From Casp-actino8 sp945862545 (GTDB lineage: Bacteria; Actinomycetota; Acidimicrobiia; Acidimicrobiales; Ilumatobacteraceae), in contig CAMAYS010000008.1 of the NCBI GenBank assembly GCA_945862545.1, positions 1-32,086 of the forward strand: DNA of 32,086 nt. Reading direction: 5' to 3'. Both the position numbers and the translations under genes were made by a program. Below are positions 23,809 to 30,716 of this stretch, in pieces. Below the pieces are notes generated by a model that searched no databases, was not told where the DNA came from, and saw only the letters and a program-made list of their open reading frames with translations. Within the stretch, counting starts at the first letter, position 1. Every line of letters begins with the position of its first letter.

Positions 23809-24285
23809 ATGGGTTTGCGAGACGGTGACGGCTGGGTATTTTGCCAATGTGGCTTTCGCCATTGGGGACTCCACGGAGCAGCTGGTCTATTGATGGTTCG
23901 TTTCGACATGGGTGAACCCCACGTGTTGTTGCAATTGCGCGCAGGATGGACTCACGGCGGTGGCACTTGGGCGATTCCCGGCGGCGCATTGGACTCTCAC
24001 GAGAACTCCATTGAAGCAGCCATTCGCGAAGCATACGAAGAGGCAGGAATTGACGCCCAATTTCTTGATGTCAAGGATACGTATTCGGACAATCATGGAA
24101 ACTGGCGCTATGACACGGTCATTGCACATGTCACGGGCGACGTCGGTGCACACGAAGCAAACTATGAATCCGACGAAGTGCGCTGGGTCGGATTGTCAAC
24201 AGTGGAAGATTTTGACTTACATCCTGGGCTGCGATCATCATGGCCCCATGTTCTGCCCAAGTTGAAAGCCACATTGCCTTCCTAA
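23809..24285 (+). CDS. NUDIX hydrolase
   Basis: 158 residues with a perfect NUDIX box at residues 59-81 (GX5EX7REUXEEXGU: Gly59, Glu65, Arg73, Glu74, Glu77, Glu78, Gly80). The N-terminus FCQCGFRHWGLHGAAGLLM has a Cys-x-Cys pair followed by the HWG-xx-GAAG segment common in actinobacterial NUDIX proteins. Family members cleave nucleoside diphosphates linked to other groups, often for housecleaning of damaged nucleotides or to activate intermediates. The substrate is not evident. Its ATG is 2 bases past the MFS stop, so it depends on that gene's transcript. The PhyH-type gene follows after 30 bases with its own -10 box. Confidence 0.92.
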   Translation: MGLRDGDGWVFCQCGFRHWGLHGAAGLLMVRFDMGEPHVLLQLRAGWTHGGGTWAIPGGALDSHENSIEAAIREAYEEAGIDAQFLDVKDTYSDNHGNWRYDTVIAHVTGDVGAHEANYESDEVRWVGLSTVEDFDLHPGLRSSWPHVLPKLKATLPS

Positions 24286-24303
24286 TCGGCAATAAAACTG
24301 AGA

Positions 24304-24309
24304 TATTCT
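24304..24309 (+). promoter_or_regulatory. -10-like box of the PhyH-type gene (leaderless)
   Basis: TATTCT lies six bases before the ATG at 24316. It also rules out the alternative GTG at 24310, which would adjoin the box directly. Confidence 0.55.
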
Positions 24310-24315
24310 GTGCGT

Positions 24316-25176
24316 ATGACTGATCTCCCTCGCTTTGATCGTTCGGTTGCCAGTAGCGAAATTGTCCAAGCCCTCTCCACCGTTGGTTGCGCGATCATTG
24401 AACGTCTCGTGGACACCGATGTAGTGGACCATGTGCTCCAAGAAATGCAACCGTATATTGACGCCACGCCCTACGGCAGCGAAGACTTCACTGGCTTGCA
24501 GACAAAACGGACTGGCGCGCTATTGGCACGATCTCGTTCCAGTATTGATCTTGTCGCACACCCTCTTGTTCTTGACATTACCCAACAGATTCTCCATCCA
24601 TATGCCAGCACATTCCAGTTGCATCTCACGCAAATCATCGCCATAGATCCTGGCGGTCAAGCCCAAGGGCTACACCGCGATCAATGGTGCTTTAATATGT
24701 TCCCCTTCCCTCCCGAGATGGATGTTGAGGTCTCAACAATCTGGGCGTTGGATGATTTCACCGAAGAGAACGGTGCCACCAGAGTCATCCCCAACAGTTT
24801 GCTTGATCCACCATCAGCCATCACCGATGATCATCGCGCCTTACCGGCAACGATGCCCAAGGGCTCAGTCGTTTTGTATACGGGTCGCACAATTCATGGA
24901 GGCGGAGCAAACCGATCGCAAAAGGTTCGACGCGCTCTCAATGTTGACTACATCCTTGGTTGGTTGCGTCAAGAAGAAAATCAATACCTCTCATGTCCGC
25001 CAGAAGTCGCTCGTGAACTACCGGAGCATGTCCAGAAATTGGCTGGCTACTCAATGGGGGCGTATGCCTTGGGTTATCAAGATGATATTCGTGATCCGTT
25101 TGCTGTTCTCAACGGTCGTGAAGGCGGGTCCTCTTTCGGTGGACTCGCTACGCCCGTACCCATTGTCAATGGATAA
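24316..25176 (+). CDS. Phytanoyl-CoA dioxygenase (PhyH)-family Fe(II)/2-oxoglutarate oxygenase
   Basis: 286 residues. Iron ligands His120 and Asp122 lie in GLHRDQW, the distal His194 in GRTIHGGGANRS, and the 2-oxoglutarate Arg about residue 205-206 in KVRRALNVDY. ENGATRVIPNS before the distal His is also typical of PhyH proteins. These enzymes hydroxylate lipids or natural-product intermediates; despite the family name, phytanoyl-CoA itself is rarely the bacterial substrate. The ATG at 24316 is decided by TATTCT 6 bases upstream. The OafA-type acyltransferase starts 9 bases after its stop, which suggests a shared product that is hydroxylated and then acylated. That link is inference. Confidence 0.9.
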   Translation: MTDLPRFDRSVASSEIVQALSTVGCAIIERLVDTDVVDHVLQEMQPYIDATPYGSEDFTGLQTKRTGALLARSRSSIDLVAHPLVLDITQQILHPYASTFQLHLTQIIAIDPGGQAQGLHRDQWCFNMFPFPPEMDVEVSTIWALDDFTEENGATRVIPNSLLDPPSAITDDHRALPATMPKGSVVLYTGRTIHGGGANRSQKVRRALNVDYILGWLRQEENQYLSCPPEVARELPEHVQKLAGYSMGAYALGYQDDIRDPFAVLNGREGGSSFGGLATPVPIVNG

Positions 25177-25185
25177 TCAACAGGC

Positions 25186-26973
25186 ATGAATTCAACAGCA
25201 GGACGCGAATTCGGCAAAGAAAATATCTATCTCCCAGGATTAGATGGATTGCGCGCCATCTCCGTTCTTGTCGTCGTGGCTTTTCATAGTGGCGTCATTG
25301 ATGGGGGTTGGATCGGCGTTGATCTTTTCTTCGGCATCTCAGGATTCTTAATTACCGGTCTGATGGTTGCCGAATACGAGCGCAGCGGTGGCGTGGCCCT
25401 TGGCGCATTTTGGATGCGTCGCCTTCGCCGACTTGTCCCAGCGTTGATCATCCTCTTAGGCCTCATCACTTCATTAGTAAAACTTGATCAACTCAATGTC
25501 ACAGCACGCAATATCTGGGGAGCCGTCACCTATTCCACGAACTGGGTGCACATCTTTGGTGGCACGAGTTACTGGGACGATTTTGCCACGCCCGACCCAC
25601 TACGACATTTGTGGTCACTAGCGATCGAAGAACAGTTTTATGTCATGTGGCCAATTGTTGTTTGGTTTGTGCTCAAACGGTGGAAACCTACGACCCTTGG
25701 GAAAGTTGCGTTGCTTGGGGCCATCCTCTCGGCGGCTATTCAAGTCATCGGCATCCACGCGGGCTTGTCGATCGACCGTGTCTACCAAGGGACTGACACC
25801 CGCGCTGTTGCCTTTTTGATTGGTGCCGCCATCGCAACTCGTGGTTGGCCACCGAAGAAAGTAACCATTCCCACATGGATGCTCCCCACTTTCGCCCTCG
25901 CAGTTCTTGTCCCTGCTGCGATGTGGTTACCAGGAGACCAAACCTGGGTTTTCTCTGGACCGCTGATTGTGATTTCGCTCGCTGGCATTGCGGCAGTCGT
26001 TTATAGCACCACTACAGATAATCGTTTTCTCTCGTCACCAGTGCTTCGAACGATCGGTCGCTGGAGTTACGGCATCTATTTGTTTCATTGGCCATTAGTT
26101 GTTTCGCATAAGTTCGACGATCTGCACAGCATCACCCGATTTGTTGTGGTGACTTTGATTTCAGTCGTGCTGGCTGGTTTGTCGTATCGATTCGTTGAGT
26201 CACCGATTCGGCATCGACGGCTTCCACGTATCGGACTTCTAACATCTGCTGCGGTCGCCATTGTCATCGTCGTTATGAGTTTGATAGTTTCAACCCCACC
26301 TGCACCAGCACTTGACGTCAGCGTCACGCTTGCACCCCGACCAACAACTCTTGATTCAGTCCCTGTTGACCAACCTCAACGAATCATGGTCTTTGGGGAT
26401 TCGCTTCCTGCGGTCGCCGCCGACGAATTGCAGACCGAAGCCGAATCGCTTGGTCTTGAAATTGAAGTTCGGGCCGATCCAGGTTGCGTTCCTTCCGAAG
26501 ACACAATTGATCAGTACGGCAAACCAGAGTGCGTGACTTTCTTACAAGGAACTCGTGCTCGCGCTCAGGAACTTGATATTGATACGGCAATCATTTGGTG
26601 GGGCGGTACCGGCAAGGAGTTTTTTGAACACGGTCGCATGTATCAGTTCTGTGATGCCGACGCTCAAGAATTAACTCGCGATCGCATTCGACGTCTCGTC
26701 ACATATTTTGAGGGCGTGGTATCGCAGGTCATTCTTGTTGCTCCAGTGCCGCGGCTTGATCAGTCTGCCGCAGACGTTGCTGGAACAGAATGTGAGATTG
26801 TTGCTTATGACGATGTTGCTGCAGAACTAGGCATAGCGGTTATTCGTCTTCGAGGCACCGTGTGCCCGTCATATCCCGAAGACTGCGATCGCATTCATCG
26901 CTACGACGGTCTGCACTACGACGGCGAAGCCGCTCGCCAAATCGCCAAACTCATTCTTGATGGCGTTACATAA
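25186..26973 (+). CDS. OafA/YrhL-type acyltransferase with C-terminal SGNH domain
   Basis: 595 residues. The acyltransferase-3 part opens with YLPGLDGLRAISVLVVVAFHSG; His34 is the conserved His of the family. It continues through about ten membrane helices, with the typical WSLAIEEQFYVMWP segment and GRWSYGIYLFHWPLVV. An eleventh helix near residue 350 leads to an extracytoplasmic SGNH-like domain: MVFGDSLPA (GDS near residues 403-405) and the late catalytic pair in DGLHYDG near residue 577. Such fused proteins O-acetylate cell-surface polysaccharides or exported lipids. It follows the PhyH-type gene by 9 bases. Its stop overlaps that of the convergent MOSC gene by 8 bases. Confidence 0.94.
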   Translation: MNSTAGREFGKENIYLPGLDGLRAISVLVVVAFHSGVIDGGWIGVDLFFGISGFLITGLMVAEYERSGGVALGAFWMRRLRRLVPALIILLGLITSLVKLDQLNVTARNIWGAVTYSTNWVHIFGGTSYWDDFATPDPLRHLWSLAIEEQFYVMWPIVVWFVLKRWKPTTLGKVALLGAILSAAIQVIGIHAGLSIDRVYQGTDTRAVAFLIGAAIATRGWPPKKVTIPTWMLPTFALAVLVPAAMWLPGDQTWVFSGPLIVISLAGIAAVVYSTTTDNRFLSSPVLRTIGRWSYGIYLFHWPLVVSHKFDDLHSITRFVVVTLISVVLAGLSYRFVESPIRHRRLPRIGLLTSAAVAIVIVVMSLIVSTPPAPALDVSVTLAPRPTTLDSVPVDQPQRIMVFGDSLPAVAADELQTEAESLGLEIEVRADPGCVPSEDTIDQYGKPECVTFLQGTRARAQELDIDTAIIWWGGTGKEFFEHGRMYQFCDADAQELTRDRIRRLVTYFEGVVSQVILVAPVPRLDQSAADVAGTECEIVAYDDVAAELGIAVIRLRGTVCPSYPEDCDRIHRYDGLHYDGEAARQIAKLILDGVT

Positions 26974-27811
26974 AACGCAGCGAATCACCGGCAGCGACGA
27001 CTCCAGGTTTGATGATCTTGGCGTACACCCCGAGGTTCTGATCTAACTCACGAATAATGTGCCGTAGCACAGCGCGGTCACCAGCGATGTCGCTCCCCAC
27101 ATCTCGAGTCACCATCACGCAACGCGGACATGGCGACTGAAACTCAATTTCACATTCACCGAGACGCGCTGTCTTGCCTGCCCACCCAAATTCGGGATGG
27201 CCAGTTTGCTCGCCCGTGTCAATCACCAGACTCGGACGAAAACGTCGCACATCAATCACCGAATCAGGCAAGGCCTGCCGCAATGAACGCAATGCTGAGG
27301 TCGTCATCACCATCAGTGGCCAGCAGTCGTAATAGGTTCCCGGTGGGGATTCAAACTCCATGACTTCTGGAGGAAACACCGAAAAATCAGGCAGCGGTTC
27401 GTCAGTATCGCGTCCGAAAACCCCGCGCAGTTCTTCCATCATGTCATCACTACTCGGAGCGCCGCGACGATAATGATCAAGATCAGATGCTGGACGCAAG
27501 TATTCAAGTTGAATATTTGCCCCAATCGCGCGACTGACCAAATCATTGGCCTGAGCGTCATCACTGCGCACCATGCTCCCATCAGGCAAGGTGATTTCAA
27601 CGACCTCAGAACCATTGACAAATTGTGCCGACAGTTTCATGAGCCCGCCCAACTTCTTGGCGCCACGAATACCACCATTGTCAATATCTCGAACTGCCCA
27701 GAGGCGATCACCGACAATTCCTAACTCATTGATCAAACAAGACTCAACGGCGCCCCCCACCATTGACTTCACTGGGTAGACCCAAATCTCATTGACCGAA
27801 AGTTGGGTCAC
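26966..27811 (-). CDS. MOSC-domain protein (molybdenum-cofactor sulfurase C-terminal-like)
   Basis: 281 residues. The first part is a MOSC N-terminal beta-barrel (VNEIWVYPVKSMVGGAVESCLINELGIVGDRLWAV), the second a MOSC domain with RFRPSLVID and CPRCVMVTRDVG; the conserved Cys is residue 231. MOSC proteins handle sulfur or bind the molybdenum cofactor (YcbX, mARC). YcbX/mARC-type enzymes reduce N-hydroxylated compounds, with electrons from a ferredoxin domain that is not fused here. The GTG start overlaps the acyl-CoA dehydrogenase stop in a GTGA arrangement, so translation is coupled. The partnership with an acyl-CoA dehydrogenase is unusual. Confidence 0.9.
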   Translation of the reverse strand: MTQLSVNEIWVYPVKSMVGGAVESCLINELGIVGDRLWAVRDIDNGGIRGAKKLGGLMKLSAQFVNGSEVVEITLPDGSMVRSDDAQANDLVSRAIGANIQLEYLRPASDLDHYRRGAPSSDDMMEELRGVFGRDTDEPLPDFSVFPPEVMEFESPPGTYYDCWPLMVMTTSALRSLRQALPDSVIDVRRFRPSLVIDTGEQTGHPEFGWAGKTARLGECEIEFQSPCPRCVMVTRDVGSDIAGDRAVLRHIIRELDQNLGVYAKIIKPGVVAAGDSLRFM

Positions 27812-29031
27812 TGACGTTGGGTCCCGACTTTAAGATCTTTGAAAGGCATGTTTTTATCAACCATCGGTTCGCGAGGCAATCCGAGAACACGGTCCCCGAT
27901 GATGTTGCGTTGGATTTCGTCAGTTCCACCGGCGATGTTCGATTGGAAACTGCTCAAAATGTAGCGTGCCCAATTTTCCCCACGACCTTCACCTTCCCAT
28001 GCATCGCAATCTGCGCCAACTAAACGATTGATCAAGGGTCGGCTGAAGCGGGCAATAATGGCGCCGTGCAATTTGCCTAGTGAACCTCCAGGACCTGGCG
28101 CCTTGCCAGCTTTCATCTCGGCTCGAGTGCGCATCGAAACCAAGGACTTCACAGTCTCTTCGCAATACAGTTTCATGAGATCTTGACGAATAAGAGGATC
28201 GCTCAACTTGCCGTTATTCTTCGCAACATCAATCAAACGATCTGCCAAGTTGTGGGTCACGCCGCTTGACGAACCAGTGCCGATTGCTACTCGCTCATAC
28301 ATCAACATCGCCGTGGCTTGATTCCAGCCATTGTTTAGTTCACCCAATAGCCATGACTTCGGAATCCGCACATCAGTGAAGAAGACCTCGTTGAAATGAC
28401 TTCCTCCGTCGATCTGGTGAATCGGACGAATATCCATTCCTGGTGCTTTCATGTCAACGATGAACATGGAGATTCCCGCATGCTTGGGAGCATCTGGGTT
28501 GGTGCGCGCAATCAGAACTCCATAGTCACTGACATGTGCCAGAGTCGTCCAGACTTTTTGTCCATTCAGAACCCACTCATCACCGTCAAGTTCTGCGCGA
28601 GTCTGCAGACTTGCAACATCTGAACCAGCGCCCGGTTCAGAGAACATCTGGCACCACATCGTGCGCGCCGCAATCAGGTCCGGCATAAATTCGCGCTTAT
28701 GCTCCTCGGTTCCAAACTGATTGAGCACTGGCAAACACATGCCGTGACTAATCGTCAACTCAAAGGTCATGTCGGGATACTTGCCGTACTCTTCGCGATA
28801 AATCCGGTCATGAATACGGGTCAATCCCGCTCCGCCATATTCCTTGGGGTACACCAATCCAGCAAGGCCCGCCTCCGTGAGAGCAGCCTGGTATTTTTTC
28901 CCGATCATCAGCGAGGACTCGCTACGACGACCAATCCCCGAGGCATTCTGCTCAAGGAATTCACGCACCTGAAGGCGAAACGCCTCTGCTTGCTCTGGGG
29001 CTAGGACATCATCAGTTGAAGTTGAACTCAT
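27808..29031 (-). CDS. Acyl-CoA dehydrogenase (FadE-like)
   Basis: 407 residues. Family signatures: QMFSEPGAGSDVASLQTRAE near residues 127-146 (FAD and substrate contact), VLNGQKVWTTLAHVSDYGVL, MFIVDMKAPGMDIRPIHQIDGG, and the C-terminal GGTDEIQRNIIGDRVLGLP. It oxidises acyl-CoA to enoyl-CoA in fatty-acid, steroid or branched-chain breakdown and passes electrons to ETF. The variant resembles actinobacterial FadE proteins acting on bulky substrates. The ATG at 29031 is chosen because CAGACT lies 6 bases upstream and an N-terminal extension to 29130 would run into the divergent cupin gene and its promoter. The MOSC gene overlaps its 3' end by 4 bases. Confidence 0.95.
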   Translation of the reverse strand: MSSTSTDDVLAPEQAEAFRLQVREFLEQNASGIGRRSESSLMIGKKYQAALTEAGLAGLVYPKEYGGAGLTRIHDRIYREEYGKYPDMTFELTISHGMCLPVLNQFGTEEHKREFMPDLIAARTMWCQMFSEPGAGSDVASLQTRAELDGDEWVLNGQKVWTTLAHVSDYGVLIARTNPDAPKHAGISMFIVDMKAPGMDIRPIHQIDGGSHFNEVFFTDVRIPKSWLLGELNNGWNQATAMLMYERVAIGTGSSSGVTHNLADRLIDVAKNNGKLSDPLIRQDLMKLYCEETVKSLVSMRTRAEMKAGKAPGPGGSLGKLHGAIIARFSRPLINRLVGADCDAWEGEGRGENWARYILSSFQSNIAGGTDEIQRNIIGDRVLGLPREPMVDKNMPFKDLKVGTQRQ

Positions 29032-29037
29032 AATCTC

Positions 29038-29100
29038 AGTCTGCCATCTGGCGCCGTGGGCGTGCCTAATCGAAACACCACCCAGCGGGGGATGTACCGT
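29038..29100. promoter_or_regulatory. Divergent leaderless promoters (acyl-CoA dehydrogenase / cupin-P450)
   Basis: Plus-strand TACCGT (29095-29100) lies 6 bases before the ATG at 29107. Minus-strand CAGACT (29038-29043), a variant box, lies 6 bases before the ATG at 29031. The boxes are 51 bases apart, so both could be used at once. Confidence 0.5.
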
Positions 29101-29106
29101 TGAGAC

Positions 29107-29517
29107 ATGGAATCTGCAGTTTTTCGCCATGTCAGCGATTGCTCAACCGAAGAGTGGAGCAGTCCCGAGCGGGGTGTCGTACGTTGGTGGGAGCTTTTTG
29201 GGGGCGATGCCACTGCGACGAACGAGATGACCGTGGGAATCGCTGAAGTCCCAGTCGGGGCTGTCCCCCCTCCCCGCGGCCATTCCCATGACGCCTCAGA
29301 GGTGTACGTGATTTTGGCTGGCGAGGGCTACGTCGTCGTTGACGGTGTGCGCACTGCAGTCACTGAGGGCTCTGCAGTCTGGATTCCCGAAGGCCATGAG
29401 CATTACGCCGACAACACAGGGACAATTCCATTGAGATTGTTGTACGTCTTTGCTCGCAACAAATTCAGTGATGTCACGTATTCATTTCCTGGCGAACAGA
29501 TAAAGGAAAACTCATGA
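29107..29517 (+). CDS. Cupin-domain protein
   Basis: 136 residues with a single cupin barrel. Metal-binding motif 1 is PRGHSHDASEVYVILAGEG (His59, His61, Glu65), motif 2 is PEGHEHYADN (His99). A bound metal ion is likely. Small single cupins act as isomerases, dioxygenases or sensors; the function here cannot be fixed. Its ATG has TACCGT exactly 6 bases upstream. Its stop overlaps the P450 start as ATGA, so the two proteins are translated together. The most economical idea is that it acts on the substrate or product of the P450, but this is inference. Confidence 0.88.
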   Translation: MESAVFRHVSDCSTEEWSSPERGVVRWWELFGGDATATNEMTVGIAEVPVGAVPPPRGHSHDASEVYVILAGEGYVVVDGVRTAVTEGSAVWIPEGHEHYADNTGTIPLRLLYVFARNKFSDVTYSFPGEQIKENS

Positions 29518-30716
29518 CACCAAAACCTGACATCAATCTCATCAGTCCCGAAACCTTTGCGGCCACCGGGCACCCGTGGGAGCAGTACGCGTGGCTACGC
29601 AAAAACGCCCCCGTGTATTGGCACGATGAACCAAATGGTCCTGGCTTTTGGGCGATCACCAAATATGAAGATGTGCGAACAATCAGTCGATTACCAAAAG
29701 TTTTCAGTTCATATGAAACCAGTGTGATGCTGCCCGACCCTGATCCCATGGGTCTCTACGCGCAACGTCTGATGATGCTCAATATGGATCCACCTCAACA
29801 CGACCGATTTAAATTGTTGGTATCCCGCGGCTTTACTCCGAAGAATGCTCCCCTCTTGCGGCCAAAGATTGAAGAATTAGCACGCGACATCGTTGATGCG
29901 GTGCTCGCTAAAGGAGAATGCGATTTTGTCACCGAGATTGCTGGCCGTTTGCCATCTGGCTTGATCGCCGAATTAATGGGCATGCCACGTGCAGACGGTG
30001 AACGACTGTACGACCTCACCGAAATCATGCACACCAACGATGACGCCATTGCCCCACCAGAAATAAAGATGAATGCTGTCGGGGAGATGCTGGGTTATGC
30101 GCAATCAGTGGCAGACCTCAAACGCCAGAGCCCTGCGGACGATCTCGCTACGATTCTCGTCAATGCCGAAGTCGATGGCGATCATCTCACCGATGAAGAA
30201 TTTCAATGGTTCTTCTTGTTGCTCGTCAATGCTGGCGGAGATACCACGCGCAACCTACTAGCGGCAGGTCTACAGTTGCTTTTCGATCATCCAGATCAAC
30301 GGACCAAGTTGATGGGTGATCTTGATGGACTGCTCGGCTCAGCAGTCGAAGAAATGTTGCGCTTCTGCAGTCCCGTGACCCATTTCAAGCGCACCGCGAT
30401 GCAGGACACCGTCGTCGGCGGACAGTCCATAAAGGCTGGTGAACGGGTTGTCATGTTCTATGGCTCGGCTAATCGCGACGAAGACATCTTTGAGAACGCC
30501 GATACTTTTGATGTCGCCCGTCACCCGAATCCACACGTGGCCTTTGGCGCCGGCGGGCCGCATCTCTGCTTAGGTATGCATGTTGCGCGAGTTGAACTTG
30601 CAGTGATGTTCCGCGAACTTTTAACCCGCATGCCCCACATTGAGGCAGGCGGTCCAATCGAAAGGATGCACAGCAGTTTTATTGCTGGTGTGCACCGTAT
30701 GCCGATTAAGTACTAG
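29514..30716 (+). CDS. Cytochrome P450
   Basis: 400 residues, the size of soluble bacterial P450s. The I-helix motif is NAGGDTTRN (A-G-G-D-T), the K-helix ExxR is in VEEMLRF, and the heme-binding loop FGAGGPHLC puts the ligand Cys at 352, followed by LGMHVARVE. The sequence style (LNMDPPQHDRFKLLVSRGFTP) resembles actinobacterial CYP124/125/142-like enzymes acting on sterol side chains, terpenoids or fatty acids. That assignment is tentative. AAAGGA about 7 bases upstream and the ATGA overlap with the cupin gene fix the start. No ferredoxin gene is adjacent. Its stop shares the palindrome CTAG with the stop of the convergent ligase gene. Confidence 0.95.
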   Translation: MTPKPDINLISPETFAATGHPWEQYAWLRKNAPVYWHDEPNGPGFWAITKYEDVRTISRLPKVFSSYETSVMLPDPDPMGLYAQRLMMLNMDPPQHDRFKLLVSRGFTPKNAPLLRPKIEELARDIVDAVLAKGECDFVTEIAGRLPSGLIAELMGMPRADGERLYDLTEIMHTNDDAIAPPEIKMNAVGEMLGYAQSVADLKRQSPADDLATILVNAEVDGDHLTDEEFQWFFLLLVNAGGDTTRNLLAAGLQLLFDHPDQRTKLMGDLDGLLGSAVEEMLRFCSPVTHFKRTAMQDTVVGGQSIKAGERVVMFYGSANRDEDIFENADTFDVARHPNPHVAFGAGGPHLCLGMHVARVELAVMFRELLTRMPHIEAGGPIERMHSSFIAGVHRMPIKY

